Source: Pelistega suis
Lineage (GTDB): Bacteria; Pseudomonadota; Gammaproteobacteria; Burkholderiales; Burkholderiaceae_B
DNA: 64,000 nucleotides
Reading direction: 5' to 3'
Assembly (NCBI RefSeq): GCF_013133795.1
Contig: NZ_JABGBN010000003.1
Span: 1 to 64,000 of the forward strand
In this document: piece by piece, positions 26,424 to 36,669 of the stretch
Layout of the letters: every line of letters begins with the position of its first letter
Numbering within the stretch: the first letter of the stretch is position 1
The notes under the pieces: generated by a model
Seen by the model: the letters and a program-made list of their open reading frames with translations, nothing else
What the model was told of the DNA's origin: nothing
The model's database searches: none
Position numbers and translations under genes: made by a program

Positions 26424-27617
26424 ATGTCAACGATTTGTTTGAATATGATTGTCAAAAATGAGAGTCATATTATTGAAAAAACCTTAGAAAATCTTTGTCA
26501 GCATTTAACATTTGACTACTGGGTTATTTCAGATACAGGCTCTACAGATAATACGGTTACTTTAATTGAACAGTTTTTTAAACAACGTCAAATTCCTGGT
26601 GAAATTTATCATGCTGAATGGAAAAATTTTGCCTATAACCGTAATCTTGCTTTACAGGCAGCCACTAAGAAAACAGATTATGTTTTGTTTTTTGATGCAG
26701 ATGATTCTCTTCATGGAGAAGTCATTATTCCTGAATCACTAAATCAGGATGCCTATTTTTTTAAGTTTGGTGCTCAAACCTCAGGGACGGCCTATCAGCG
26801 GTTATTACTGGTTCGGAACGATGGGAGCTTTTACTGGCGAGGGGTGTTACATGAGTTTATAGAACGTCGTATACCCGCGAGTCATGGTCTTATTGATGGG
26901 GATTATTATGTTATTTCTGGTCGTCTAGGTGATAGAAATAAGAATCCTCAACAAAAATATATCAATGATGCTCGTCTATTAGAGCAGGCCTGTTTTGATA
27001 ATCAGGAACCTGATTTATTGCCTCGTTATATGTTTTATTGTGCGCAGTCCTTTCGTGATGCTGGATTATCTGAAAAGGCGTTGGAATGGTATACAAAACG
27101 TGCGCAATTCGCCGAAGGCTGGGTTGATGAGCGTTATTTAAGTTATTTAGCTGTCGGGTTTATTTATGAGGGAAGAGAGGATTATGAGGCGGCACAGCAA
27201 GCATGGTTGCAAGCCGTATGTTTATGTCCTGAAAGAGCTGAAGCATGGTATCATTTAGCACGACGTTGTAATTGGCAGGGGCATTATACGCTAGCTTATA
27301 CTTATGCTCGACAGGGGTGTGAGTATGCTTTTCCTACCAATAGTCGTCTGTTTTTGTCGGTCGATATTTATCGTTATTGGCGCTATTATGAGTATTGTTT
27401 AAATGCGGCATTGCTACAAAAATGGGAAGAGTCATATCAAGGATTTAAGCAATTGGTCGAATATGCCCCTGCGGATTTGATTATGCGTTTAGAGGTCTAT
27501 TTGCCTCATTATCGAGAGTTTTTAATGAAAGATAATTTTGAACAGGTTTCTCAATTACAGCAGATGTTAGAGATTAAGGGGTTAACCTCTTTTTTTATGC
27601 TACTATTAGGAAAGTAG
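26424..27617 (+). CDS. Family 2 glycosyltransferase with TPR-like C-terminus
   Basis: The 397-residue protein starts STICLNMIVKNESHIIEKTL, the hallmark of the GT2 subgroup often fused to tetratricopeptide repeats. ISDTGSTDNT and the metal-binding FFDADDSLHG follow, then RNLALQAA and GVLHEFIE. From about residue 190 the protein is helical with paired-helix spacing (DLLPRYMFYCAQSFRDAG, EKALEWYTKRAQFAEGWVDE, AEAWYHLARRCNWQGHYTLA), consistent with TPR units that could bind a protein acceptor. GAGGGAAG sets the start, 68 bases after the adhesin gene. Together with the GT2 at 16805 it brackets the adhesin and is a candidate for glycosylating the stalk threonines. Acceptor and sugar are not known. 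Confidence 0.85.
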   Translation: MSTICLNMIVKNESHIIEKTLENLCQHLTFDYWVISDTGSTDNTVTLIEQFFKQRQIPGEIYHAEWKNFAYNRNLALQAATKKTDYVLFFDADDSLHGEVIIPESLNQDAYFFKFGAQTSGTAYQRLLLVRNDGSFYWRGVLHEFIERRIPASHGLIDGDYYVISGRLGDRNKNPQQKYINDARLLEQACFDNQEPDLLPRYMFYCAQSFRDAGLSEKALEWYTKRAQFAEGWVDERYLSYLAVGFIYEGREDYEAAQQAWLQAVCLCPERAEAWYHLARRCNWQGHYTLAYTYARQGCEYAFPTNSRLFLSVDIYRYWRYYEYCLNAALLQKWEESYQGFKQLVEYAPADLIMRLEVYLPHYREFLMKDNFEQVSQLQQMLEIKGLTSFFMLLLGK

Positions 27618-27681
27618 GATTTGTTGAATAGGTTCTGAGTAGTTTAGTATTGGGTAGTATGATATTTTAGATGAGTGACAA

Positions 27682-28308
27682 ATGAATAATGAATTAATTT
27701 TTAAAGACCCTGATTGGTTTAGTCATAATATTCCATCATTTTCAGCAATTTTTGATCGTATCAAACCTAAACGTATTTTAGAGATTGGTTCGTATGAGGG
27801 ACGTTCGGCAGCTTATATGATAGAAAAGGCGCTTCAGTATCATCAGGAAGTAGAGCTCTTTTGTATTGATACCTGGGAGGGAGGTCAGGAGCATATCGGG
27901 GTTAATGATATGAATATGGTGGAGAGAAATTTTCTTCACAATATGCAAGTGATGCAACAACGTTATCCTGGTCTTAAATTGCATCAGCTTAAGGGGTACT
28001 CGCATCCAGCAATGATGCAGTTATGTACTCAAGGCTTAGAGGGCACGTTTGATTTCATCTATGTAGATGGGTCACATGAGGCTCCTGATGTTTTGATGGA
28101 CGCTCTGTTAGCCCATCGTTTGGCAAGAAAGCAAGGTGTGATTGCTTTTGATGATTATCTCTGGACGTCGTTGCCTTATGGACAGCAGGATCATTATTTA
28201 TTGGTTAAACCTGCCGTAGATAGTTATATCAATACGTATAATCGTAAAGTTTGTGTATGGCGTAATTTCCCGCTTTATCAGCTTTATGTTGAGAAAATTG
28301 CGGATTAG
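27682..28308 (+). CDS. Class I SAM-dependent methyltransferase
   Basis: The 208-residue protein has a Rossmann-type motif I, KRILEIGSYEGRSAAYM (about residues 29-45). The acidic strand 2 end FCIDTWEGG and FDFIYVDGSHEAPDVLMDAL with GVIAFDDYLW are typical of the Methyltransf_24 group, which often modifies sugars or small molecules. It lies 64 bases after the TPR glycosyltransferase in the same direction with no terminator, so it may methylate a sugar added by its neighbours; this is inference. The start has only a weak ribosome site. Confidence 0.82.
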   Translation: MNNELIFKDPDWFSHNIPSFSAIFDRIKPKRILEIGSYEGRSAAYMIEKALQYHQEVELFCIDTWEGGQEHIGVNDMNMVERNFLHNMQVMQQRYPGLKLHQLKGYSHPAMMQLCTQGLEGTFDFIYVDGSHEAPDVLMDALLAHRLARKQGVIAFDDYLWTSLPYGQQDHYLLVKPAVDSYINTYNRKVCVWRNFPLYQLYVEKIAD

Positions 28309-28337
28309 TGAATACATATTACTCATTGGAGAAATGT

Positions 28338-28727
28338 ATGCAAGAGAGTGATATTAAATGTTTTATTGAGAATAGGGTTAATGAGGAATGGGAAAAGAAA
28401 AACTCACCTTTATTGCTTAGTTCTTTAGGAATTTTGTTAAAAGATAAATTTGGTGATGATAAACCTGAAGGAGTGAGTTTAAAAAAATGGATAGATAGTT
28501 ATAGTATTGATACTATTAAGTATGTTTATCATAAACATAAAAAAGCCAAAATAGGCCTAATTCCCGCTAGTCAAGAATATGAGTGGGATAGTGTTGATAG
28601 AGTCAATAATGCGATGGTATCGACAAAAATGGATTTAAAAGATTTTTCTGTGTTACTAAAAGAGAAACTTTCTAAGGAAGAGTTGGATCAGATACCGTTG
28701 AGTATATTATTGAAAATTTTTAGTTAA
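28338..28727 (+). CDS. Hypothetical protein, possibly LOTUS/OST-HTH-like
   Basis: The 129-residue, lysine-rich protein is not one I recognise with confidence. The segment LSSLGILLKDKFGDDKPEGV then SLKKWIDSY (about residues 27-60) loosely recalls the OST-HTH/LOTUS RNA-binding fold (L-S-x-L-G-x-x-L-x-x-x-F). This is weak. The start at 28338 is favoured by GGAG seven bases upstream; an in-frame GTG overlapping the previous stop at 28308 is the alternative. Composition is visibly more AT-rich than the TCA genes, suggesting recent acquisition. Confidence 0.55.
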   Translation: MQESDIKCFIENRVNEEWEKKNSPLLLSSLGILLKDKFGDDKPEGVSLKKWIDSYSIDTIKYVYHKHKKAKIGLIPASQEYEWDSVDRVNNAMVSTKMDLKDFSVLLKEKLSKEELDQIPLSILLKIFS

Positions 28728-28735
28728 CATTATTT

Positions 28736-29569
28736 ATGCTGAAAGTATCTTTTATTCACAATGAAAATTACTTTAAATTAAAAGATCAATTAGAGAGTTT
28801 ATTTAATTCTCAATTAAAACATAAATATAAAATTATGGATAATCCAGATGTTTATCCGTCTGTAGATATTTTTTTAGAAAATGAGCTGTGTAATGTCAAA
28901 AATGGAAAATATTCCAGTGTTCTGATATTTATAGATGAAGATATTTTAATTCCCGAAGAATTAAAATACGTATATTTATTTCATCAACTTAATCCACCGT
29001 ACAAGGGGTGTGATAAAGTAGCAGGTAATAGGGTTTATCTTCAACAACAAATATCATTTGGATTAAAAAGAATAAATTTTATTCGATCAAATTTTAATGA
29101 TAAGATGATTCGGTCTATTTTGATAATGCCAAGGAGAAATTTCTCATCTTCTACGCTAGAGCAGTTGTTTAGAACTATTATTGAAATTAAAAGAAATAAA
29201 GGGAACGAACACACTAATCAAATACAAAGGCTTTTTTATGAATTTATTGATCAACATAAAAAACCTAAATCAAAGTCTGATAATGCGAATATAAAGTATA
29301 TGAGAGATGATAATGATGTATTTTTTAGGTTGGGGGAGGAAAAACATGGGCAAGCCGAAACGAAGCAACCTCCTCATGACAACGATTGTATATTGAGTAG
29401 TTATTTTAGATTTGGTGTGAGATTAAATAGAGATATACATTTCAATGTCTCAAGTAGTGATGCATATATTGCAACAAGCAGTAAGTTTTGGAATTGTCAT
29501 CGTAAACCTTATTGGGTTAAAAAAAACACTTCTCATTTGAATATATTTCCCAATGATTTTATCCGATGA
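28736..29569 (+). CDS. Hypothetical protein, unknown function
   Basis: The 277-residue protein has no family I recognise. The N-terminal half alternates beta and helical segments (SSVLIFIDEDILIPEELKYVYLFHQL, RSILIMPRRNF). A low-complexity, charged linker follows (KKPKSKSDNANIKYMRDDND), then a C-terminal part rich in aromatic residues (YFRFGVRLNRDIHFNVSSSD, KFWNCHRKPYWVKK). No signal peptide or membrane helix is seen. It begins eight bases after the previous gene and is equally AT-rich; a terminator follows. The two probably form one acquired unit. Confidence 0.55.
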   Translation: MLKVSFIHNENYFKLKDQLESLFNSQLKHKYKIMDNPDVYPSVDIFLENELCNVKNGKYSSVLIFIDEDILIPEELKYVYLFHQLNPPYKGCDKVAGNRVYLQQQISFGLKRINFIRSNFNDKMIRSILIMPRRNFSSSTLEQLFRTIIEIKRNKGNEHTNQIQRLFYEFIDQHKKPKSKSDNANIKYMRDDNDVFFRLGEEKHGQAETKQPPHDNDCILSSYFRFGVRLNRDIHFNVSSSDAYIATSSKFWNCHRKPYWVKKNTSHLNIFPNDFIR

Positions 29570-29593
29570 GATAATATTCGTGCTATATAAATG

Positions 29594-29623
29594 AAAAGGC
29601 TCTCAATATATCGAGAGCCTTTT
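29594..29623 (+). terminator. Terminator after the hypothetical gene pair
   Basis: An 11-bp stem AAAAGGCTCTC / GAGAGCCTTTT with an 8-base loop lies about 25 bases after the stop codon. The A and T arms let it act in both directions. Confidence 0.82.
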
Positions 29624-29900
29624 ATAGTATTCAATGATACTTAAAATTATATAGAAAATCTATAAATTTTATTTCGATGGAATCTCCCCTAGCTGCCTCC
29701 ATTGTGAGAATGTGACAGGCAATGAAATTTTGCCATCGAGTATATAAGGTTATAAATTTGCTTAGTGTACTAACTACTTGAATCTTTCTATTCGCTTATC
29801 ACTTTAAAAGTGTGATAAGCGATGAAATTATGTAATAGTTACATCTAAGATTTACATTTATAACTTAAATTTTTTACGATTGTACCGTAATTTACACTAG
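29624..29900. other. AT-rich intergenic region at the end of the accessory block
   Basis: No gene is visible. GCTTATCAC (29794-29802) and GTGATAAGC (29812-29820) form a perfect 9-bp hairpin. A related sequence, TGTGACAGGCAATGAAATTTTG (about 29710-29731), resembles TGTGATAAGCGATGAAATTATG (about 29811-29832), an imperfect direct repeat 100 bases apart. ACACTAG / CTAGTGT (29894-29911) forms a small hairpin across the maeB stop codon. Confidence 0.5.
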
Positions 29901-32180
29901 TTATCTAGTGTTTTGCTGTGCATCAATCACGGCTAATGCTGTCATATTAATAATACGACGAGTGGTTGAACTCGTTGTCATAATATGAACAGGTTTTGCT
30001 GCACCTAGTAGGATAGGACCCAAGGTAATACCATTACCACTTGTCATTTTGAGTAAGTTGTAAGAGATATTACTTGATTCTAAACTTGGCATAATTAAGA
30101 GATTAGCACTGCCACGAAGTGTACTGTCAGGGCAAGCTTCTAAGCGAATACGCTCACTCAATGCCGCATCTGCATGCATTTCACCATCAACTTCTAAATG
30201 TGGCGCACGTTCTAAAATAATATTGCGTGCTTCTGCCATTTTTTTGGAGCTCGCATTTGGGCGACTACCGAAATTAGAGTTAGAAAGTAGGGCAACTTTA
30301 GGTGTAACACCAAAGCGTTGCATTTCTTCTGCGGCTAATAAGGTAATCTCTGCAATGGTTTCTGCGTCAGGGTTTTCATTGACATGCGTATCCGCAATAA
30401 AGAGCGTATCATTTGGCATAATGATGACGTTCATTGAAGCAAAGTTCTTAACGCCAGGTTTAAGACCGATAACTTCGGATACGTATTGGAGTTGGTTTTC
30501 CCAACGAGTACGTGTACCACAAATCATGGCATCTACATCGCCACGTTCTAATAGTAATGCACCAATGAGGGTATTGTGTTTGCGCACCATCATCTTTGCA
30601 ATTTCTGGTGTGACCCCTTTACGACCGCGAAGTTTGTAATAATGTTGCCATGCTTCTGTGTAACGCTCGTCATCTTCGGGGTTCACAATCGTAATGTTTT
30701 TACCATGTTGCAAGCGTAGGCCTAGTTTTTGGATGCGCATTTCGATAACAGCAGGGCGACCAATGAGAACTGGGATAGCAATGCCTTCGTCGACGACGGT
30801 TTGAACAGCACGTAATACGCGTTCGTCTTCGCCATCGGCATAAACGACACGTTTTTGTGCTGATTTGGCTTGCATAAATAATGGACGCATTAATTGACCA
30901 GAGTGATATACAAAGTTCATCAACTGTGCACGGTAAGCATCCATATCAGCGATGGGTTTTGTCGCTACACCCGAATCCATCGCGGCTTGTGCAATCGCTG
31001 GGGCAATTTTGACGATAAGTCGTGGGTCAAATGGTTTTGGAATGATATAGTCAGGACCAAATTCTAAGGTTTGCCCCTCGTAAGCATTGGCTACTTCGTC
31101 GCTTTGTTCTGCTTGTGCTAAATCGGCAATTGCGTGTACGCAGGCCATTTTCATTTCTTCGTTAATGGTTGTTGCACCAACATCAAGAGCACCACGGAAG
31201 ATAAATGGGAAGCAGAGAACGTTATTTACTTGGTTTGGATAGTCAGAACGACCGGTTGCAATGATAACGTCTGGACGAGCTGCTTTTGCATCCTCAGGTA
31301 AAATCTCTGGGTCTGGGTTAGCTAGCGCTAGAATCAGTGGATTAGCCGCCATGGTTTTAACCATATCGCCTGTGAGAACACCTTTTGTTGAGCAGCCGAG
31401 GAAGACGTCAGCGCCTTTGACGACATCGGCTAAAGTACGCGCCTCTGTTTCTTGGGCGTAGCGTGCTTTATTTTCTTCCATATTGGCTTCACGGTTTTTG
31501 TAAATAACGCCTTTTGAATCGCAAACATAGATATTCTCACGTGTTACACCAACACGGACTAATAGATCTAAGCAAGCAATCGCTGCTGCTCCAGCACCTG
31601 AGCAGACTAATTTTACATCAGCTGGGTTTTTACCAATGAGTTTTAAGCCATTAAGAATAGCGGCAGAAGAGATAATCGCTGTACCGTGTTGGTCATCATG
31701 AAAGACAGGAATCTTCATGCGTTCGCGGAGTTTTTTCTCAATGTAGAAACACTCGGGGGCCTTGATGTCTTCTAGATTGACACCGCCTAGTGTAGGTTCG
31801 AGTGCACAAATGATGTCTACAATTTTATCCGGGTCATTTTCGGCTAATTCAATATCAAAAACATCAACACCAGCGAATTTTTTAAATAAGCAACCTTTAC
31901 CCTCCATGACAGGCTTAGCAGCAAGGGGACCAATATTACCTAAACCAAGCACAGCGGTGCCATTTGTAATCACGCCTACAAGATTATTACGCGAGGTATA
32001 GCGTGCAGCCGCCGCTTGACCATGTGCGTAAATTTCCATACACGCATGTGCAACGCCTGGAGAGTAGGCGAGAGCTAAATCATCTTGGTTTGCCATGGCT
32101 TTTGTCGGTACGACAGAAATCTTGCCAGGGCGAGGGTATTCGTGGTAATCAAGCGCCAGTTTTTTTGAATCAGTAGACAT
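29901..32180 (-). CDS. maeB: NADP-dependent malic enzyme with phosphotransacetylase-like domain
   Basis: MaeB decarboxylates malate to pyruvate, linking the TCA cycle to pyruvate and NADPH supply. The 759 residues are the usual length of the fused MaeB. The N-terminal malic enzyme part (1-430) shows [12 protein letters not shown], the malate/metal region [22 protein letters not shown] and the NADP fold [19 protein letters not shown]. The C-terminal phosphotransacetylase-like domain (about 430-759) includes [15 protein letters not shown] and [16 protein letters not shown] and is regulatory in known MaeB enzymes. AGGA sets the start. It is divergent from sucA. Confidence 0.95.
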   Translation of the reverse strand: MSTDSKKLALDYHEYPRPGKISVVPTKAMANQDDLALAYSPGVAHACMEIYAHGQAAAARYTSRNNLVGVITNGTAVLGLGNIGPLAAKPVMEGKGCLFKKFAGVDVFDIELAENDPDKIVDIICALEPTLGGVNLEDIKAPECFYIEKKLRERMKIPVFHDDQHGTAIISSAAILNGLKLIGKNPADVKLVCSGAGAAAIACLDLLVRVGVTRENIYVCDSKGVIYKNREANMEENKARYAQETEARTLADVVKGADVFLGCSTKGVLTGDMVKTMAANPLILALANPDPEILPEDAKAARPDVIIATGRSDYPNQVNNVLCFPFIFRGALDVGATTINEEMKMACVHAIADLAQAEQSDEVANAYEGQTLEFGPDYIIPKPFDPRLIVKIAPAIAQAAMDSGVATKPIADMDAYRAQLMNFVYHSGQLMRPLFMQAKSAQKRVVYADGEDERVLRAVQTVVDEGIAIPVLIGRPAVIEMRIQKLGLRLQHGKNITIVNPEDDERYTEAWQHYYKLRGRKGVTPEIAKMMVRKHNTLIGALLLERGDVDAMICGTRTRWENQLQYVSEVIGLKPGVKNFASMNVIIMPNDTLFIADTHVNENPDAETIAEITLLAAEEMQRFGVTPKVALLSNSNFGSRPNASSKKMAEARNIILERAPHLEVDGEMHADAALSERIRLEACPDSTLRGSANLLIMPSLESSNISYNLLKMTSGNGITLGPILLGAAKPVHIMTTSSTTRRIINMTALAVIDAQQNTR

Positions 32181-32501
32181 AGTTCGTCCTATAATAGTCC
32201 TGTAATAAATTAATCAAAAACTAATAGTGTAAATGGTACATTCTTTTGTTTAAAAAATCTTGATTTTTGATAGAGGTAAGTATTTGTGTTTCAATCCGTC
32301 AAGAAAAGCAAAGGAAATCAGTTGAATTAGGGTTAATACGCTATTTTTCTTTGCAAAAAAGGTTATACTACTGCCTAATCGGATTTATGTATTTGAGTCC
32401 GCCTTCTTTTTTTATCGCTATCCGTAATTCGGTAAGGCCGTAAATCGGAAGGTTTTCCTGCATCCATATGGTGAAACACTCATAAAAGGTGAAGCGTCGT
32501 T
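32181..32501. other. Divergent maeB/sucA control region
   Basis: The 321 bases hold no gene. A TATACT (32364-32369) is a possible -10 for sucA but lacks a good -35. Two imperfect tandem repeats, CCGTAATTCGGTAAGG (32422-32437) and CCGTAAATCGGAAGG (32438-32452), lie in the likely sucA leader, about 50 bases before its start. The acnB/mdh palindrome is absent here. Confidence 0.45.
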
Positions 32502-35366
32502 ATGACTACAGCTATCGAAAAGAGTAAAAACTCGTATCTTTTTGGCAGTAACGTTGCGTATGTTGAAGAACAATACGAAGCGTACTTAGATAATCCAGAA
32601 TCCGTCACTCCAGAGTGGCGCGAATATTTTGATAATCTTAGCCATCTTCCTGCCGTTGACGGCAAAGAAACTACACGTGACCAAAATCACTCTTCAGTGA
32701 TTGCATCTTTTGCACAACGTGCTCGTTCTAATACTTTATTAACACAAGCTGCGCCCGCAAACTTAGAAGTTGCTGGTAAGCAATTAAAAGTACAATCTTT
32801 AATTGCCGCTTATCGTAGCTTAGGCGTACGTTACGCACAGCTAGACCCATTAAAACGCAGAGAAAGACCTGAAATTCCAGAGTTAGACCTAGCTTTCTAT
32901 GGTCTGACAGAGGCGGATTTAGACGAAGTTTATTCGGCTACAAATACATACTTCACTAAGAAGTCAACCATGACTTTACGTGAAATTCTTAATGCTTTAC
33001 GCGATACTTACTGCCAATCTATCGGTAGTGAGTTTATGCATATTTCGGATCCAAAAGCAAAACGTTGGATTCAAGAGCGTTTAGAGAGCTCTTTAGCTAA
33101 AGCGGAATTCTCAGTCGCAGAAAAGAAAAATATCCTTAAACAATTGACAGAAGCAGAAGGCTTAGAGCGTTACTTGCATACGAAGTACGTGGGTCAAAAA
33201 CGTTTCTCACTTGAAGGTGGTGAAAGCTTTATCGTGAGCATGGACGAAATCGTTAATCACGGTGGTCGTATCGGTGTTCAAGAAATCGTGATGGGTATGG
33301 CTCACCGCGGTCGTTTAAATATGCTAATTAACGTCATGGGCAAACGTCCGGGCGATTTGTTTGCCGAGTTTGAAGGTAAACATGCCGAAGGTCTAACTGA
33401 CGGTGACGTAAAATATCACAACGGTTTCTCTAGTGATATTTCAACACCAGGAGGTCCAGTGCACCTATCATTAGCGTTTAACCCATCTCACCTTGAGATT
33501 GTTAACCCAGTGGTAGAGGGTAGTGCACGTGCTCGTCAAGACCGTCGTCAGTCTAAGAAAGATGTATTGCCAGTGCTAGTACATGGTGATGCGGCTTTTG
33601 CAGGTCAAGGCGTGGTGATGGAAACTTTAAACCTTGCACAAACACGCGGTTATGGTACCGGTGGTACAGTACATGTCGTGATTAATAACCAAATCGGTTT
33701 CACGACATCTGACCCACGTGATGCACGTTCTACATTGTATTGTACTGACGTTGTTAAGATGATTGAAGCACCAGTATTCCACGTTAATGGTGATGATCCA
33801 GAAGCGGTGGCATTTGTTTCTCGTCTAGCGTTAGATTATCGTGCAGAATTTGCGCATGATGTGGTGATTGATATTGTATGTTTCCGTAAATTAGGTCACA
33901 ACGAACAAGATACACCAGCATTGACACAACCATTGATGTACAAATCAATTGGTAAACACCCAGGTACACGTAAACTATACGCAGACAAATTAGTCGCTCA
34001 AGGCGTATTGGGTACAGATGATCCCGAAGAAATGGTCAAAGAGTACCGTGCGGTGATGGATGCCGGTGGTGAGACTGCTGAGCCAGTTCTTACAGACTTC
34101 AAAAACAAATATGCGATTGACTGGACGCCTTTCCTTGGTGCTAAATGGACTGACAAAGCAGACACAGCGATTCCAACGACAGAGTTACAACGTCTTGGTG
34201 AGCGCATTACGACGGTGCCAGAGACATTTACTCCTCATAAACTCGTTGAGAAGTTATTAGCAGACCGTGCAGCGATGGCACGTGGTGAGATGAATCTTGA
34301 CTGGGGTATGGGTGAACATTTAGCGTTTGCTTCTTTAGTGAGCGCAGGTTTTGATGTGCGTATTACAGGTCAAGATGCGGGTCGTGGTACATTTACACAC
34401 CGTCATGCGGTATTACATGACCAAAAACGTGAGCGTTGGGATGACGGTACGTATATTCCATTACAAAACATTAGCGAAAACCAAGCGAAATTTACTGTTA
34501 TTGACTCTGTATTATCAGAAGAAGCTGTGCTTGGTTTCGAGTATGGTTTTGCTTGCTCAGAGCCAAATACATTAACGATTTGGGAAGCACAATTCGGTGA
34601 CTTCGTCAACGGTGCACAAGTAGTTATCGACCAATTTATCGCTTCAGGTGAAGCAAAATGGGGTCGTCAATGTGGTTTAACCATGATGTTACCGCATGGC
34701 TACGAAGGTCAAGGTCCAGAACACTCTTCAGCACGTATCGAGCGTTTCTTACAATTATGTGCTGACAACAATATGCAAGTGGTTCAACCAACTAACGGCG
34801 CACAGATTTTCCACTTACTACGTCGTCAAATGATCCGTAAGTTCCGTAAGCCATTAGTGATTTTCACACCGAAGTCATTATTGCGTAATAAAGATGCGAG
34901 TGTGCCATTAACAGAGCTTTCGGAAGGTTCATTTAAACCTATTATCGGTGAAGTGGATACAGCAATTAATGCAAGCAAAGTAAAACGTGTATTAGTTTGC
35001 TCTGGTAAGGTTTACTACGATTTAGTCAATGCGCGTAAAGAGCGTGAAGCTGATGATGTAGCGATTATTCGTGTAGAGCAACTTTATCCATTTGCACACA
35101 AAGATTTCGCAGCTGAATTAGCGCAATATACTAATGCCAAAGAAGTGGTATGGGTTCAAGACGAACCACAAAACCAAGGTCCTTGGTTCTACATCCAACA
35201 TCATATTTATGAGAATATGAAAGAAGGTCAAAAACTTTCTTATGCTGGACGTAATGCTTCTTCTTCGCCAGCAGTGGGCTATTTAGCTAAGCACAATGAA
35301 CAACAAAAAGCTTTGATTGAGCAGGCATTTGCTAGTCGCTTAAAAGGCTTTGTATTAACAAAATAA
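32502..35366 (+). CDS. sucA: 2-oxoglutarate dehydrogenase E1 component
   Basis: E1 decarboxylates 2-oxoglutarate with thiamine diphosphate and passes succinyl to the lipoyl group of SucB. The 954 residues are normal. The N-terminal SSYLFGSN-like peptide (SYLFGSNVAYVEEQYEAYL) is the segment that contacts E2. The ThDP site includes MGMAHRGRLNML, LSLAFNPSHLEIVNPVVEG, GDAAFAGQGVVMETLNL and INNQIGFTTSDP. The transketolase-like second half includes GQDAGRGTFTHRHAV and LPHGYEGQGPEHSSARIERFLQ. It heads the sucA-sucB-lpdA operon. In Burkholderiales it is also named odhA. Confidence 0.98.
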   Translation: MTTAIEKSKNSYLFGSNVAYVEEQYEAYLDNPESVTPEWREYFDNLSHLPAVDGKETTRDQNHSSVIASFAQRARSNTLLTQAAPANLEVAGKQLKVQSLIAAYRSLGVRYAQLDPLKRRERPEIPELDLAFYGLTEADLDEVYSATNTYFTKKSTMTLREILNALRDTYCQSIGSEFMHISDPKAKRWIQERLESSLAKAEFSVAEKKNILKQLTEAEGLERYLHTKYVGQKRFSLEGGESFIVSMDEIVNHGGRIGVQEIVMGMAHRGRLNMLINVMGKRPGDLFAEFEGKHAEGLTDGDVKYHNGFSSDISTPGGPVHLSLAFNPSHLEIVNPVVEGSARARQDRRQSKKDVLPVLVHGDAAFAGQGVVMETLNLAQTRGYGTGGTVHVVINNQIGFTTSDPRDARSTLYCTDVVKMIEAPVFHVNGDDPEAVAFVSRLALDYRAEFAHDVVIDIVCFRKLGHNEQDTPALTQPLMYKSIGKHPGTRKLYADKLVAQGVLGTDDPEEMVKEYRAVMDAGGETAEPVLTDFKNKYAIDWTPFLGAKWTDKADTAIPTTELQRLGERITTVPETFTPHKLVEKLLADRAAMARGEMNLDWGMGEHLAFASLVSAGFDVRITGQDAGRGTFTHRHAVLHDQKRERWDDGTYIPLQNISENQAKFTVIDSVLSEEAVLGFEYGFACSEPNTLTIWEAQFGDFVNGAQVVIDQFIASGEAKWGRQCGLTMMLPHGYEGQGPEHSSARIERFLQLCADNNMQVVQPTNGAQIFHLLRRQMIRKFRKPLVIFTPKSLLRNKDASVPLTELSEGSFKPIIGEVDTAINASKVKRVLVCSGKVYYDLVNARKEREADDVAIIRVEQLYPFAHKDFAAELAQYTNAKEVVWVQDEPQNQGPWFYIQHHIYENMKEGQKLSYAGRNASSSPAVGYLAKHNEQQKALIEQAFASRLKGFVLTK

Positions 35367-35391
35367 TTTTTAAGTTTAAAGGATTTTAATT

Positions 35392-36582
35392 ATGGCAATT
35401 ATCGACGTAGTCGTACCGCAATTATCTGAGTCAATTTCTGAAGCGACTCTATTAGAGTGGAAATTTAAAGTAGGCGCTTCTGTTTCTCAAGACGAAACAT
35501 TGATTGAAGTAGAAACGGACAAAGTGGTTCTAGAAGTTCCATCACCAGCATCAGGCGTGATTACTGAAATCATCGAGGGTGACGGTAGCACAGTGACTTC
35601 TGGTCAATTATTAGCAAAAATCGATACAGAAGCGACAGCAGCAGCGTCTGCTCCTGCAGCGGCACCAGCTGCAGCTCCGGCGGCAGCAGCACCAGCAGCA
35701 GCTTCAAAAGGTGATGTGGCTTCTCCAGCAGCCAGCGTTATCTTAGCTGAAAAAGGTCTCAATGCTTCTGATGTAGCAGGTTCAGGTCGTGATGGTCGCG
35801 TCACTAAAGCAGACGCACAAGCAGCATCTGCTAAACCAGCTGCGGCAGCAGCACCAGTAGCCGTACCTTTAAACTTAGAAGGTCGTCCAGAACAACGTGT
35901 TCCAATGACTCGTCTACGTGCACGTATCGCTGAGCGTTTATTACAATCTCAACAAGAGAATGCTATTCTAACAACGTTCAACGAAGTTGATATGAGCGCG
36001 GTTATTGCTTTACGTAACCAATACAAAGACAAGTTTGAAAAAGAGCATGGTGTTAAATTAGGCTTCATGTCTTTCTTCGTAAAAGCGGCTGTTGCTGCAT
36101 TAAAACGTTACCCAATCCTAAACGCATCAGTTGATGGTACAGATATCATTTACCACGGTTACTTTGATATTGGTATCGCGGTAAGCAGCCCACGTGGTCT
36201 AGTTGTACCTATCTTACGCAATGCGGATCAATTAAGCTTAGCGGATATCGAAAAAGCTATCGCTGACTTCGGTGCACGTGCTCGTGACGGTAAGTTAGGT
36301 TTAGAAGATTTAACTGGCGGTACATTCTCTATCTCTAACGGTGGTGTATTCGGTTCTATGATGTCTACACCAATTATCAACCCACCACAATCAGCGATTT
36401 TAGGTGTTCACGCGACAAAAGAGCGCCCAGTAGCGATTAATGGTAAAGTTGAAATCCGTCCAATCAACTACTTAGCGATGTCTTACGATCACCGTATCAT
36501 TGACGGTCGTGAAGCAGTATTAGGCTTAGTAGCAATGAAAGAAGCGTTAGAAGATCCACAACGCTTATTATTAGATATCTAA
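35392..36582 (+). CDS. sucB: Dihydrolipoyllysine-residue succinyltransferase (E2 of 2-oxoglutarate dehydrogenase)
   Basis: The 396-residue protein has a lipoyl domain (1-76) with the modified Lys in [11 protein letters not shown], then an Ala/Pro-rich linker. A peripheral subunit-binding domain follows (about 107-142, [18 protein letters not shown] and [12 protein letters not shown]), a second flexible linker, and the catalytic core (about 165-396) ending [13 protein letters not shown] with the catalytic His and Asp. AAAGGA precedes the ATG. It lies 25 bases after sucA. An 87-base gap with a hairpin separates it from lpdA. Confidence 0.97.
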   Translation: MAIIDVVVPQLSESISEATLLEWKFKVGASVSQDETLIEVETDKVVLEVPSPASGVITEIIEGDGSTVTSGQLLAKIDTEATAAASAPAAAPAAAPAAAAPAAASKGDVASPAASVILAEKGLNASDVAGSGRDGRVTKADAQAASAKPAAAAAPVAVPLNLEGRPEQRVPMTRLRARIAERLLQSQQENAILTTFNEVDMSAVIALRNQYKDKFEKEHGVKLGFMSFFVKAAVAALKRYPILNASVDGTDIIYHGYFDIGIAVSSPRGLVVPILRNADQLSLADIEKAIADFGARARDGKLGLEDLTGGTFSISNGGVFGSMMSTPIINPPQSAILGVHATKERPVAINGKVEIRPINYLAMSYDHRIIDGREAVLGLVAMKEALEDPQRLLLDI

Positions 36583-36600
36583 TCGTTAGATACCGAGAGG

Positions 36601-36635
36601 GCGCCCCTGATAATAAGATTAGGGGCGTTTGGTTT
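36601..36635 (+). terminator. Hairpin between sucB and lpdA
   Basis: A 7-bp GC-rich stem (CGCCCCT 36602-36608 with AGGGGCG 36621-36627) is followed by TTTGGTTTTT. It may terminate part of the transcripts, so that lpdA is made in lower amount, or protect the sucAB message. Confidence 0.6.
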
Positions 36636-36669
36636 TTGTAAGAATACAGATTTTTAAAGAGAACAGAAT

